A stretch of 64,000 bases of DNA from Diphasiastrum complanatum. Taxonomy: Eukaryota; Streptophyta; Lycopodiopsida; Lycopodiales; Lycopodiaceae. The DNA is taken from positions 70,604,252 through 70,668,251 of the forward strand of contig CM055094.1 in NCBI GenBank assembly GCA_029204225.1. Reading direction: 5' to 3'. Shown here one piece after another: positions 32,690-45,002 of the stretch. Made by a program: the position numbers and the translations under genes. The notes under the pieces are model-generated. The model made no database searches, was not told the DNA's origin, and saw nothing but the letters and a program-made list of their open reading frames with translations. The first letter of the stretch is position 1; every line of letters starts with the position of its first letter.

Positions 32690-33480
32690 TGACAAATGGG
32701 TATCAACATGGTATCAAAAAACCTACCCAACTGGTATATGAATTTATAATACTAGGTCTAGAACCGGACACCCAATATTAACGATCTTACTGTTCATATT
32801 GATACCTAGGTTTGGGAGATTTTGTGGATTTTTGTCATGGTATCAATAGTAGTACTATTTTTAGTAAAATGTTTTGATATTTCAAATTTTTGATATCTTA
32901 AATTATGATATTACTCTTTAAAATGATTGTTTTTAGCAATTCGTACATATTTATACCCGGGTGGAAAACCGGATAGTACATTACAGGAGTTCTAAATCCA
33001 AAAAAAATCCTTTGTAAAGATTCTTTTTATATTTGTTCTCAATTGTTTCTTACACGTGGACCAATCAAAACACTCAAATTTGAAATCTACGTAACGTAAC
33101 TTTTTGAGTCCACATTTTGATTCCACACTAAAAATGGCATAACTTTTTAGTGGTAAGTCCAAATTTAGCAGAGTTTAGTGCCTTGAAAAGCACTCAACAA
33201 GGGCTTTCCAATGATATGTTACATGACAACTTTTGAGCTATGATTAAAAAGTTATGGCAAGTCAAAAGTATTAGTGTGTTATAATATTTTAATAATATAA
33301 ACTACATCTTGCACAAATTATTAAAGGGTCTTTTTGGAGCTCAAAACTCCTCTAATGTCACCCTTTTGATACCAACTCGGTCTATACCAGTCTACAACTC
33401 CTATACCTCCTTATGTTGATACCCTACTGGTATTAAATTTTTTAAATGCCTGCAATACCGTGATACCCGCCAAACACTGG
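32690..33480. repeat. Scattered GGTATC/GATACC motifs, possible DNA transposon
   Basis: Copies of GGTATC, GATACC and GGTAT occur near 32697, 32709, 32732, 32805, 32838, 33369, 33385, 33419, 33429 and 33456-33468, in both orientations, in two groups at the two ends of a 790-bp stretch. The right edge reads ACCCGCCAAACACTGG. The arrangement resembles subterminal motifs of a non-autonomous DNA transposon, but I could not find matching terminal inverted repeats. Confidence 0.3.
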
Positions 33481-33889
33481 TGTGAACGCTCCGTGCTTGT
33501 AGCATGTGGCTGTAGCTCTAGTTGTAAGTAGTGTGATGTGATGTCATAGTGATATCAATCATTTGATAAAGAAAAAGAAGAAAATTATGGTGATATATGA
33601 TTTTATAGGATATTATATTCTAGAAACAAGGATATGACACTGTGCAAAGGAGGCCAACAGCAAGAAGTGCCAACTTAGGTGGGTAGCTGCCAGGCTTTCT
33701 CAAATATGCAGTGTTGCAGCTAGGGCGATTTCCATCCGATTCCTTCTGCAACAAGGCTCCTTGTTCACTGCAAAATTCGATTGATTTTCCATCTTTTACC
33801 CTACAATAGCGATGCTTTTGTGGTAGCGTAGACATGCTTCATGCTGAGTAGTGGATAGATGTTGTATGGAGATTACATGTACTAGAGAT
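33481..33889. other. Unassigned stretch
   Basis: Nothing supported. A 71-codon minus-strand frame (33620-33835) has no recognisable feature. Confidence 0.35.
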
Positions 33890-34467
33890 CATCACTCAAT
33901 CTCACCAATGTAGAAAAATCAGCATCTACACACAAAATGAGATGCAAAATCTACTAGAACTTCATCAGACGTGAATAAAAAGATAAAGTATTGTTGCTGT
34001 AAGTAAAAAACCACCAAACAACTGTATTTCACACGTGTGGATCCAAAAATAACAAATATAGATCATACATAGAATTGCATGCAATCACAAGTACAATGCA
34101 CCAATGGATAGTAGAACCCAAGAGAACTATGTATAAGCATGAAATGAGATAGCGAAGAGAGAAGATATGTCTCTCCATGAGTTACATCCTTTTATAACAG
34201 GTCCAAGTCCTATTTGGCCACTTGGCTTTCCCACCAAAATGTAAACCCTACTATTTTTGGGTCTAGATTCAAAGTACCCAACATTCAAATTTGAATCTAC
34301 TTAAACTCAACTTCTAACTTTCCCACACTTTCAAAAAGTGTTTATTTAAATGAAATTTAGACTAATGAACTTTGAAAAGTCAAACTTTAAGTCTAAAACA
34401 ATGTTGACCTCAATCTGCCAAATATAGAAATGTAGCAAATATGATCAAACTAGTTGAATCTTTCACA
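33890..34467 (-). repeat. Solo or isolated Copia LTR of family F, inverted
   Basis: The reverse complement matches the F 3' LTR (from 41221) from its first bases (TGTGAAAGATTCAACTAG, here ending at 34467) to GATTTTTCTACATTGGTGAGATTG. Shared landmarks include ACCCAAAAATAGTAGGGTTTAC and CATTGGTGCA. No Copia internal sequence flanks it on either side, so it is either a solo LTR left by recombination or a truncated copy. I could not identify a target duplication. Confidence 0.75.
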
Positions 34468-35135
<668 letters not shown>

Positions 35136-35140
35136 GGCTC

Positions 35141-35155
35141 GCGCGCACGTGCGCG
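35141..35155. repeat. Alternating CG-rich palindrome next to the CT tract
   Basis: GCGCGCACGTGCGCG, containing the perfect palindrome GCGCACGTGCGC (35143-35154) with a CACGTG G-box core. It is alternating purine-pyrimidine, the sequence type that can adopt Z-DNA, and it stands out in an otherwise AT-rich region. Confidence 0.8.
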
Positions 35156-35160
35156 ACTAG

Positions 35161-35984
35161 TCAGAGTGGATAGGTAGTGAACCAGAGGATCCATCTGTTT
35201 GGAGGAAGTGTCTCAAGTGGATCGCATATTTGATCTTGATCATTGGATCTTGAGGCCCAGTAATCAACTATTGAGATTGAGCCATTGTGGGCTCTTGGAT
35301 CATGAGTATCCATTAGATCTTGGGGAAAATGATAAAACTCCATGTGATTGGGACCTTAAGGGAAAAGGGCCCTTTAACTTCATTAACAAATTTCACTTTG
35401 AAAGAGGCTCTGAAGTTCAAATTCATTTCAAGGAGAGATTTTCTTTTGACGGTTCATTTTTCCTAAAAGCCCATAACTAAGTGGCATTTGCTCCATTTAG
35501 GGTTGTTTGAAAGTCGATTTCCTCCAGATTAAGGACATAAAATAATTGTATTGTACAAGTTTGACTTCTCACAAATAGAGCGATTGATGAATCATGGGAA
35601 GAAATGGAATCGAAGGTCAAAGTGAATCGTTTCAAGGGTGAGGTAGTTAATGAAGTTGCATTGGAGTGTTTCCCTAAAATTGGGCCAATTTTGGCGAGTT
35701 AGGTCAAATCAAGTGGTGGAGGGCTTGAAACTTTTTTGGTCAGGCCTTAAAGTTGACTTGCAAGACTTCCAATCACACTCTAAGGCTTTTATTAAGATCC
35801 ATTAATGTGTCAGAAGCGCAATTTTTTGGTAGAATGGCAGGATTGGGATAGTCTGTACTTGTAGAAGCCAACAAATTGGACAAGGTGTCCAATTATAGCA
35901 CTAGAAGTTTAAAACAAGGAGCATTCTAATGGATTAAGAGCATGGAATCAAATAACAATTTGCATAGTTAATAGGCCTAAAAAC
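35161..35984. other. Unassigned stretch with one 93-codon frame
   Basis: The plus-strand frame 35199-35480 has a protein-like composition (FNFINKFHFERGSEVQIHF) but no domain I know. The sequence after it, to 35984, has no supported feature. Confidence 0.25.
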
Positions 35985-36612
35985 AAAAGGTATAGCTGAA
36001 AGGAAGAATCACACAATTGTTGAAGTTGCTAGGGAAACGTTGGCACACATGGAAATTGTGGACTTGGCCCATCATTACTAGGGATGCCTTCATTGCATTA
36101 ACTCATGGGTAGCATCTATCAATCTCCCTCCCAAATCTCCTAAAAGTGAAATGTACTACCAAAAGGTACAATGAAAAATGGGTTCCTTTTTTGTATCACC
36201 AAACCATGCTTTTAGCCCTAATCACACAATAGATGAGGCATTCAGTAGTAAGAAGCCTAAGGTGGATGGTTTGCATATATTTGGATGCTGAGTTTATTTT
36301 CATATACCTAAGAGCGAAAGGAGCAAAATGTAGGTGAAAAGTGTATCTTCAAATGATATAATCAGCCAACGAAGGGGTATAGATGCCATGATCTACTTGG
36401 ATAATGGATGCACATAAGTCGTGATCATACTCGATGAGGTTCATATGTTTGGCGATGATGAAAAAGATATTGATGAACTATCCAAGCATCTCAGTGAGGA
36501 TGAAGGAATTCCACCACCACAAGTTGATTATCAATTTGAAGATGAAGGTCGTGGTACTCCTCCGATTGTGGAGACAAGATGGAGAGTAAAAAACAAACCT
36601 ATTGGATCATAA
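35985..36612 (+). pseudogene. Copia D1: integrase C-terminal half, broken
   Basis: Plus-strand Copia integrase remnant. It begins near the catalytic Glu with GIAERKNHTIVEVARETL and passes a degenerate helix region with stops (INSWVASINLPPKSP). It continues with KKPKVDGLHIFGC and YFHIPKSERSK, and ends in the integrase-RT linker (VIILDEVHMFGDDEKDIDEL, ETRWRVKNKPIGS). It is homologous to D2 at 22194-22539 but extends further upstream. RT is absent, replaced by a minus-strand LTR fragment. Confidence 0.8.
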
Positions 36613-36629
36613 TGATCTCCAATACAATG

Positions 36630-36936
36630 TTCAACCACTCAACCTAATCCAAACTTCAGCCTATTTTATTCACTAGATTTGACTCTCTTTCCTCTGGTTA
36701 GAGTCATATAGTCCTAAAATAGAAATATGAACAGTACACTACCAAATTTCGTCCGTATGGCCAAATTACATCAAATAAAGGTCATTTCGTGGGACTTAAA
36801 CTCTATCACTTCTAAGACTCTAAAAGTAGTAGACATTACTATTTTAATGACATTCACATCTGAAAATTTTGATGGGCCATATGCACAAGTTTGGCCTCCA
36901 TTAGGCATAAACTAAAATAGTTGACAATTCTTCACA
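36630..36936 (-). repeat. Copia LTR fragment, minus orientation, second copy
   Basis: Matches 22556-22855. It ends GTTGACAATTCTTCACA and is followed by CTCCCTCTTCAAC (36937-36949), the polypurine tract of a minus-strand element related to A. About 80 bp of its 3' coding end (compare the A sequence ATGCTAGTTTCAACATAG) follow before similarity fades. Confidence 0.75.
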
Positions 36937-37029
36937 CTCCCTCTTCAACTATGCTTGCTAGTTTTACAATATAACTTCGCTCTATTTCAAGAATTAACTC
37001 CATTTTAAGAATGTATCTTTCCGTTAAAA

Positions 37030-37230
37030 TCCTATATATGATAGATAGAAAGATTTCATAATTGATATAGAGAATATTATTGTTCAAGTTGGATGCTTCA
37101 CTATTACTTATACCAATTTTACATAATGAGATGAGAAAAACTACATGAAGGAGTACATAGAATCCTAATGGATGGGTTCCTCCATGATTATGCCTATGAT
37201 AACTTTGTAGAATAGTAGCAACACACCTTT
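37030..37230. other. Unassigned stretch
   Basis: Short AT-rich interval between the Copia LTR/3' end fragment and the Gypsy gag fragment; nothing supported. Confidence 0.3.
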
Positions 37231-37527
37231 TTGGTTTTGTTGCCGTTTAGTTCGGGTTGTGTTAGGAATCTAGATTATTATAATTTTCAGTTGTGGGTGG
37301 AGTTACCATTGGTAAGCACGGATTTGTTATCAATGTATTCAGGAGCTCTTATTTCGGATCCAGGTCATACTATAGTACTTTGCGGAATGGATGTTGTACT
37401 AGTGGGACACACTCGTGCAACGACATTCCAATGTTTCAAAGGGAAAAAACATGACGACCTGGATATGCATATCCATCAGTTCCTGGCTGTATGTCAGGAG
37501 AATCGCGAAATGGAGGATATTCGATAG
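37231..37527 (+). pseudogene. Gypsy GY2: Gag fragment
   Basis: A plus-strand frame related to the GY3 Gag on the minus strand. Both contain an FQLWVEL/FQFWVEL block, an LCGM block and a TRATTFQCFKGKKHDDLDMHIHQFL-type capsid segment, of which the key residues are the KGKKHD and HIHQFL motifs. It is cut off at 37527, where Copia F zinc-knuckle sequence begins. Confidence 0.7.
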
Positions 37528-38877
37528 TCATAATATGTATTACAAGAATTTCAGGTTTGGGAGGATTTGAGAAGGACACTTTGCAAGTGAGTGCTACAAG
37601 AAGAAGAGAGATCAAGGAGACAAGCAAGGTCATCTTACTCTTGATGAGGATGGTTTGGATGTTTGAAATGAAAATGATGATGCTTTTGTGATGTCTTCAT
37701 GTATGCTTGCTCATGATGGAGATCTAGATCCATGGTGGATTGATAGTGGAGCAAGTACACATATGACTTTTCACAGAGAGCATTTCACTTCTTTGTTGGC
37801 ATACGGAGATGACAAGAGGGTGATCTACATGGCCAATGATGGTGAGTGTGCAATCAAAGGGATTGGCACAATTCCTATTTCTCTCTCTACAATAGGAATG
37901 TTCAGGATGTTTTGCTCATTCCATCTATTACCAAGAATTTACTTAGTGTGAGTCAATTGCTAAGTAAAGGACTCAAAGTTGAGTTTGATGGAGATTCTTG
38001 TATAATCAAAAGGAAGGATATCTTGATTGCAAAAATTAAAAGGCAAGGGAAGTTGTTCAAACTAGATGCTTGTGTTATTGCTAACCAAGTTGGATGTGTT
38101 GCAAGAGAGCAAATACCTATTCAAGAGGTTCCCATAAAAGGATGGGACACCTCAACTTCAAGTCATTGGAGGTAATGGCTAGGAAGCAAGTTGTGATTGG
38201 TCTTCCAATTCCTTAAAAAGTATCAATCATGTTTGTGAGTCTTGTGCTTTGTCAAAGTAACATAGACTATCTTATACTAGATCTACATCTAGATCTACAA
38301 AGCCTTTTCAATTTGTACATTTGGATGTTCATGGAATTACTACAATTAGCAATAGTGGAGCTAATATGTATGTAACTTTCATTGATGATTTTAGTAGATT
38401 TTGTTGGATCTACCTACTAAAGAGCAAGGATGAAGTGTATGATGTCTTTTTTAAGTTCAAGAATGCAATGGAGAACCAGTTTTCCACAAGGATCAAGTGC
38501 TTAGGGAGTGACAATGGTGGAGAGTACATATCTACCAAGTTCAAGGCTTTTTGTGATGAGCATGGGATCAAGAGGGAGTATACACCACCAAGGACCCCAC
38601 AACAAAATGGAGTGGCCGAGAGGAAGAATAGGACTTTATGTGAAAGTGCCAAATCCATGAAGTTAAGTGCTAACCTTGATAAGCCATTTTGGGATCAAGC
38701 TTTGTTGTGGCCGAGTGCTATTTTGGATGGAAGGACACCTTTTGAGATGCTATTCAAGAGAAGGCCGAGTGTCAACTTTTTTAGAACTTTTGGATGCACA
38801 TGCTATGTCAACATTACTCTTGATGATGACCAGGGAAGATCCATCCTCAAGAAAAGGTATATTTGTTGGATATACAG
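37528..38877 (+). pseudogene. Copia F: zinc knuckle to integrase, broken
   Basis: Same family as E. It starts within the zinc-knuckle region (a stretch ending ATRRREIKETSK in one frame). It continues with protease DPWWIDSGASTHM, with an intact DSGAS motif (near 37745), then after frameshifts LLIPSITKNLLSVSQLLSKG and pre-integrase. The integrase core runs 38321-38877 with FIDDFSRFCWIYLL, LGSDNGGEY and QQNGVAERKNRTL. It stops at IFVGY (38870s), where LTR G begins. The first catalytic Asp of integrase is degraded to LDVHG. Confidence 0.85.
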
Positions 38878-39211
38878 TGTAAAATCAAGACTGGCCCCAT
38901 TAGCTGCAAGTTCCCTATTTATCCTCCTGCCAGGATATCCCAATTAGGTATCGCAGAACTTCGTAACGACCGCAATTAGTCGGTTCAACTTCTCGTAAAC
39001 ACCGCATAGAGACTACAACCGTCAACCTTGCAGTTGCTTACGATCTGTTCGACTTCTCGTCGAATATGACTTAACCTTAATAGCCTACCTACTTTAACTC
39101 CTTAATCATTCTACAACAACGTCTCCTAACTTAGTAACCTAACAATGTAAATACATTCCCATTGTAAATACATTTTCAATAGAACTTTGTGTTAGCGGAG
39201 TAAGCGTCACA
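38878..39211 (+). repeat. 5' LTR of Copia G
   Basis: Starts TGTAAAATCAAGAC and ends AGCGTCACA. It is followed by TCCAGAATCAAGGAGG and, 45 bp later, a Gag start. It has no second copy, so the limits are inferred. It interrupts Copia F at integrase IFVGY. Confidence 0.55.
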
Positions 39212-39253
39212 TCCAGAATCAAGGAGGACGATTGTAGTTGAGAAGGATCCAAA

Positions 39254-39440
39254 ATGGCATCAGATGGAACCATGGAGATAAAGATGGTGGATTGGTTGGA
39301 AGGGGAGAACTACACCTCGTGGAATTGGAAGATGAAAATACTGTTGAAGGAGAAAAGCTTGTGGGGAGTGGTTGTAGGAATGGAGGGTATCGAGATGGAT
39401 CAAGAAGGACACATCAAGAGCGAAGCGCAGCCTGAGGTGG
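39254..39440 (+). pseudogene. Copia G: Gag N-terminus, truncated
   Basis: Starts at ATG 39254 with MASDGTMEIKMVDWLEGENY, then SWNWKMKILLKEKSLWGVV. This is the Copia Gag pattern of an N-terminal L-x-G-x-NY-x2-W-K-x-KM motif. After about 60 codons the frame passes into unrelated sequence (LTR H). Nothing else of G is present. Confidence 0.7.
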
Positions 39441-39908
39441 TGAGGATACTTGAAATTCCGATAGAATCTAGTGCAATATGTAGATCACATCACACAATCA
39501 CCATAGCCACTCCTCACAAGCTCTCATAGATGGCACAACAAAAGTTAATAGATTAAAACACTGTACATATAGAGTATTCACAAACTGCATGAAAAGGCAG
39601 GTGTCCTAAAATTGGCCTACCACCTGTCAAACTAAAGTCGGGCCCAATATGGCCAAATTCGACCGACAAACTTGGGACATGCCCCCAAGTATAGCAAGTA
39701 TTGTAAATAACTTTGTACATGCTGATTCTTCCTATGTGTGGCTACTCGGCTAACCCAAGTAGCCAGCTACGAGATTAGTGCCCGATCAATATATCCTAAC
39801 GGGTCACGTCAGGATCACAACCATATACAATAAACCAAATAAACTGTACACTAATTACATCATCACATTTAGAGCTTATACTAATGAATCAGATTAGAAG
39901 CTGATTTC
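39441..39908 (-). repeat. Putative 3' LTR of Copia H
   Basis: The right edge reads GCTGATTTCTA followed by ACTCTCTCCCTTAAG, a minus-strand polypurine tract like that of B2 and B1. On the minus strand the LTR therefore starts TTAGAAATCAGC, close to the LTR start of C. The left edge is taken at the break in the G Gag and is uncertain. Confidence 0.5.
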
Positions 39909-40890
39909 TAACTCTCTCCCTTAAGCTCAAATGTGATAAGAGTGAAAAACAATATATTGCAGCAGCGTCTGGAGTGTCCAAAAGATGTCAGCTACTATGT
40001 ACTTGACTCACACTCAAGCACACCAACAAACCACCAAGTTTGACTCACAAAGTATCATGTAAACACAATGCTCATACAGAGAGTCTACCATACTCTCGAC
40101 CAACTGACTCGTCCCCATCCAACTTGAAACACAAGTGGACCACATGAGCGACATGGCTCAAACTGAAGAAATACCACTGCCACCATGAGACTTACATCCT
40201 CCATCACGCTAGGCTGACATCCTATCAGGCACTTACAAGCACAAACCTGTAAAGATGAAATAAATGAGCGACTGAGGCTCAACTTGAGGAAATCTTACTG
40301 CCACCATAAGACTATACCCTCACCGGATAAATAGCTAGTAGACATAATGACAAGTCAAAGAGTATAAAATGACTACTTTGTTTCACTGTAACAAATACAC
40401 AACCACATATGACTCCGACTCAGATCTAGACTCCCGTGACAAGGTAACATGCAAGCCCACACACACTCATGCAAACCAACATGAATGATAAACCATCAAA
40501 TACATGACCAAGGCCTGCCCATAAGTGGTATCCTGTCGTACCAACACTTGTGCCACCTGTAGATCTGTTGGTACACCATTGGTCACCAAATCACTTAACC
40601 ATGGCCTCAACCTGTAACCAAAATGCCCTCACGTCTAAGCATATCACATAGATGTCCTCATACATCATACAAGATCAACCATCTCGAACCAATGAGTGCT
40701 CCAAGCCTCATCTCTGATGTATCTCCCAAATAAAGCTATGCTCCAAGCCGCTTTGCCCTGACATCCTGTCCAATAAGCCCTGAAGCTGATCCCCATCCAT
40801 TCCCGATGCTCCAAGCACAAGAGTCTACCAAGGACTCAATGAATGAATGTACACAAACCTCACCATAAGCTAATACCCGAGTAGCTCGAT
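39909..40890 (-). other. Copia H 3' region, non-coding, with internal repeats
   Basis: No RT or RNase H motif is recognisable. A block ATGAGCGAC..GGCTCAA..CTGCCACCAT.AGAC occurs at about 40145 and again at about 40264, a diverged duplication with a period near 119 bp. GCTCCAAGC is repeated at 40698, 40741 and 40809. This may be a long 3' untranslated region of H. Confidence 0.4.
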
Positions 40891-41220
40891 TTTGTCAAGG
40901 AGATGGTATGGATCAAGAGGATGATCAAGGATCTTCACTTGCTGGATTTTTCAGAGAGCCCAATCATCTTTTGTGAAAATAAATTAGCCCAAAGGTTGCA
41001 ACCAATCCTATTTTTCATGCTAGGAGCAAGCATATTGAGGTGCAATATAATTTTGTGAGGGAGCAAGTCATTCCAAAAGAGGTGGAGCTTCAACATGTGT
41101 CCTCAAGGGAATGTGTAGCTAATATCTTCACCAAAGAATTGGGAAAGGACTTCTTCATGAAGCATAGGACTTCACTTGGAGTGTTATTAAAGTCTATGCT
41201 AAACCATGTTGAAGAGGGAG
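40891..41220 (+). pseudogene. Copia F: RNase H C-terminus
   Basis: Plus-strand continuation of F beyond the G/H insertions. It reads EMVWIKRMIKDLHLLDFSES and IIFCENK, then after a frameshift a KHIEVQYNFVREQVIPKEVE block and ECVANIFTKELG, ending VEEGV at TGA 41223-41225. The ending EEGV followed by a stop overlapping the LTR is the same as in A1 and A2. RT of F is missing. Confidence 0.85.
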
Positions 41221-41800
41221 TGTGAAAGATTCAACTAGTTTGATCATATTTGCTACATTTTTATATTTGGAAAATTGAGGCCAACTTTGTTTTAGACTTA
41301 GGGTTTGACTTTTCATAGTCTAAATTTCATCTGAATAAACACTTTTTGAAAGTGTGAAAAATTTAGAAGTTGAGTTTGAGTAGATTCAAATTTGAAATTG
41401 GGTACTTTGAATCTAGACCCAAAAATAGTAGGGTTTACATTTTGGTGGGAAAGCCAAGTGGCCAAATAGGGTTTGGACCTGCTATAAAATAAATGCAACT
41501 CGTGAAGAGACATGTCTTCTCTCTTCTCTATCTCATTTCATGCTTATACATGGCTCTCTTGGGTTCTACTATCCATTGGTGCACTATACTTGTGATTGCA
41601 TGCAATTCTATGTGCAGAATGATCTATATTTGTTATTTTTGGATCCACACGTGCAAAATACACTAGCTTTTTGGTTTTGTATGGACAACAACAGTACTTT
41701 ATCTTTTGATTCATGTTTGATCAAGTTCTGTTAGAGTTTGAATCTCATTTTGTGTGTAGATGCTGATTTTTCTACATTGGTGAGATTGGTAGAGTAGCTT
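41221..41800 (+). repeat. Copia F 3' LTR
   Basis: Starts TGTGAAAGATTCAACTAG directly after the GAAGAGGGAG purine tract. It matches the inverted copy at 33890-34467 until about GGTGAGATTGG (41790-41795). After that the two diverge, so the true end is near 41800. A CTATAAAATAAATG TATA-type box is visible at about 41482-41495. Confidence 0.8.
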
Positions 41801-43154
41801 CTTTTGTTACCCAAGATCTTTTTATGGATTGGATCATCATTGATTTGAAATCCTTCACAAGAACCCTTAATCCTCTGAGCTTTTTGAATTCTCCCAGAAC
41901 TTCACTAATTGCTATACAATCCAAGGCTCTGATACCTTATAGAAAATCAATCCTACAATTTGTTGCTGGTTATTTTTTCACAAGCTATCAACCATCAAAA
42001 TCGCATAGATAGAAGGAAATAGTGTACCACCACCTAAGCAACTTTCAAAAACTGTATATTATGCAACGAGAGAAAACATTACATGTATAGACACATACTT
42101 TTCTGGGGGTTCCACTACATGGAAAGATAGACCCCATTAAGAAATGCTTGTCTCAACTCGGTATTTATACTTGTCGTAAACAAGGCACATGGAACTATCA
42201 CATAAACAAATGTTAAAAAAATTGCTAAAACTACAAATTTATATTAGACTAAAATAAACTAGGCTTATTATATTTAACATATCATGACCCTAAAAGGCAA
42301 CATATAAGCTATGATAAACACCATTAGATCAAAGCCCTAAGAGACATAAATATCTACACCATACCTGAGTAACTTGCAGAGCTAGTTTGCTTCCCAAATA
42401 ACCCCTCTATAGCATGACTTTGTTGGGTTCTTGAAGGAGTATTGTTTACTTGAAGGCTTAGATACCACTTTTTGGGTGATACAGGATTTTGGGAATTTAT
42501 TTTGCTCTAATACCACTTTTGCTGAATATGATATTCAGTCAAGAGAAAACTCAACATTGAATTATGACAGGATCTTTATCAACTGTGGATTCAGACTATT
42601 ACTTAGATCGACCAGAGGAATATCTCTGTAGGTGTCAAAGACAACCATGAAGGGAGTGAAACAGTTAGACGTCTGTGACAGCCAAGCTTCCTTTGAGTAA
42701 GATATTTTGAATGAGTCATGGAACGAGTATCGGAAATGATCAAAAAGCATTCATCAATGCAAACTCACATAAAGAAAATAGAGAATCTGTGTTTTAGTTG
42801 TTGGATAATACAACGATCAAATCATGATCCTATGCCCGAGAATGGCTCATAGTAGTAGCGCACTATGTGTTGTGATATTACTATGCTAGGTATAGATTGA
42901 ATAATATCTATACTCCTTGAACTACTTTCACTCTCTCTAAAGCTTTGATCCTATGGAATCAGATAGTCTGATACAAAGGAGTTCACGGAGGAGCTCTAAT
43001 TCATGCTTCTATTGTTGCTTGAATCTGATTCATGTGTATCTCATTATGCCAAGAAGTCGATACTCACATGGTTTGTTGAAATGCAACATTTTTTCTATGC
43101 AGTGATGTGCAGCTTAGAGGTAGGAGAAGTCTAATGTGCATGTGATAACATCCA
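41801..43154. other. Unassigned, with primer-site-like remnants
   Basis: GGCTCTGATACC at about 41929-41940 and GCTCTAATACCA at about 42506-42517 resemble minus-strand Copia primer sites. No adjacent LTR or Gag could be confirmed. There is no coding frame of interest. Confidence 0.3.
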
Positions 43155-43155
43155 T

Positions 43156-43239
<84 letters not shown>

Positions 43240-43254
43240 GTGAGAGAGAGAGAG
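43155..43254. repeat. (TG)13 then (AG)n compound microsatellite
   Basis: TG repeats at 43155-43180 pass directly into AG repeats to about 43254, with two TGAG interruptions near 43236. Confidence 0.95.
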
Positions 43255-45002
43255 CAACAACCGTTTGCAATTAGTAGGGTTTTGCAGGGCGTAGTTAGCA
43301 CCCCTAAAAGAGAATGCTAACTATCCACAAAAATAAGTCTACATTGTCAATTAAGTTAAAGTTAGGCATTATTTCTAAAGGTGCTTTTCACAATTTTGCA
43401 TAGTTTACTCTCATGAAATTATTATTTTTAAAAGCACTAACCAGAGTCTATACTTTTAGAAGGAAAGTATTGTGATCACTACAATGATACATGGCCATAA
43501 TGAGTTGGAAGAAAGACTTTGTATAAGGTAAAGATACGCCTATTGGATGCAAGATGAATGTACTAATTAAAAGGGTAAATTATCTCTATAATTATATTTG
43601 GTCATGTGAACTACTTCAATGACAAGATCAAACTTTGCTATAATGTTTGGCAAATTCATAATATCATCCTTGACATTATCACTTTTGATGTCTAGGTATA
43701 TAAATTGACATCCACTCGTGATTGCTTTCTTTCTAGAGGCAACATAGGTCTAGGATTTTAAGAAAGCATACATCGTCTATATATTGAAACATGTCTTTAA
43801 AGGAATGCACATTGTCAAATTCACCAAGTTTGGCTAATCATTTCATAAATTGCATTTCATAGCAAGTTAAATACCAACTACAACATGCAGGAGAGCATCA
43901 TAAACCCATTAATATCTCCCATACTCAACTTTTTTCACCTAGTCTAATTACACAATCATTTATCAAAAAGTTGTTCCATTGGCATAGGTTTTCTATAGCA
44001 ATAATAAATTTAAACGTTCTTCAAAGCGCTTGCATTCCCATGACCAACTTAAGTCGTTATTTCACTTTCCACTTGTAGAAGATCATAACACTTAGCAATA
44101 TCACTGGACCACAAAAATTATTTTTGGTGAAAAATTGAGGCAGTATTTAGTAGATGAGATACATTGCCAAAAAGGATAATATCCACATTTAGAAAAAATT
44201 TATATGTGGTTGCCTTATGGCCTACTCTCTCCATAAGGAGAGGAGTTAGCATACCAAGAAGCAGCAAATGTGTGCATTGGTAATTCATCTAAAAGTGCTC
44301 TTGTGAGCTGTAAAAGTGCATAAGAGAAAAAGGTAGTACTTCTTTCCCAAGTAAAAAGTTTAGCATTACTTTAGTCAAATCATGCTTTAGTTTCTATCGA
44401 GTTTTCAACAAAAATTTGATGACATTCGGATATAGGGCAAAATTTAGATTTTTCGATCTTTCCAAGGCTAATTTTGACTAGGTGCATACACATAAAACAT
44501 GGATTATGATGTGACATATATATGATATGTAGTCCAAAGTCTTTCATTATTAGCTTCTTTCAAACAAGCATCAGATGAACAATGACCATGTAGCCACTTG
44601 GTGTTTTTTAAGTATTTGATAGCAAAGGTTTTGCATAATTGCGCATGTCTAGTAACAATCTCATTAACAATAGTTTGATAGGTAGTTTAAACCATCCATC
44701 ATATAATTATAACTATTACTTCTGAATCAAGGCTGCCAAAAAAGTTGCGAATGTTGTATGACAAATTTGAATTCACAAATGGAACCATTTGCAACAAAGC
44801 GAACAAAAAAGACATAAAGAAAGGTCAATAGGAGTTGGCAGCCATGCAAAAAGAGGCTTGATAAAGTGATTTTCTTTCTATTGAGATTTTCTTATCAGAG
44901 GAAAATCGAACGTGCTATAACAGCATCATATAGTTTGAAGAATAGTCAGACATCATTCAATAAAATTCATTGAACACAACTCTACTCAAGCTCAGAAAAA
45001 AA
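43255..45002. other. Unassigned low-GC stretch
   Basis: No frame longer than 60 codons and no terminal repeats. On the minus strand, pieces around 43700-44000 have a protein-like look but break every few codons. I cannot name a family. It may be an old, decayed element or genuine intergenic DNA. Confidence 0.3.
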
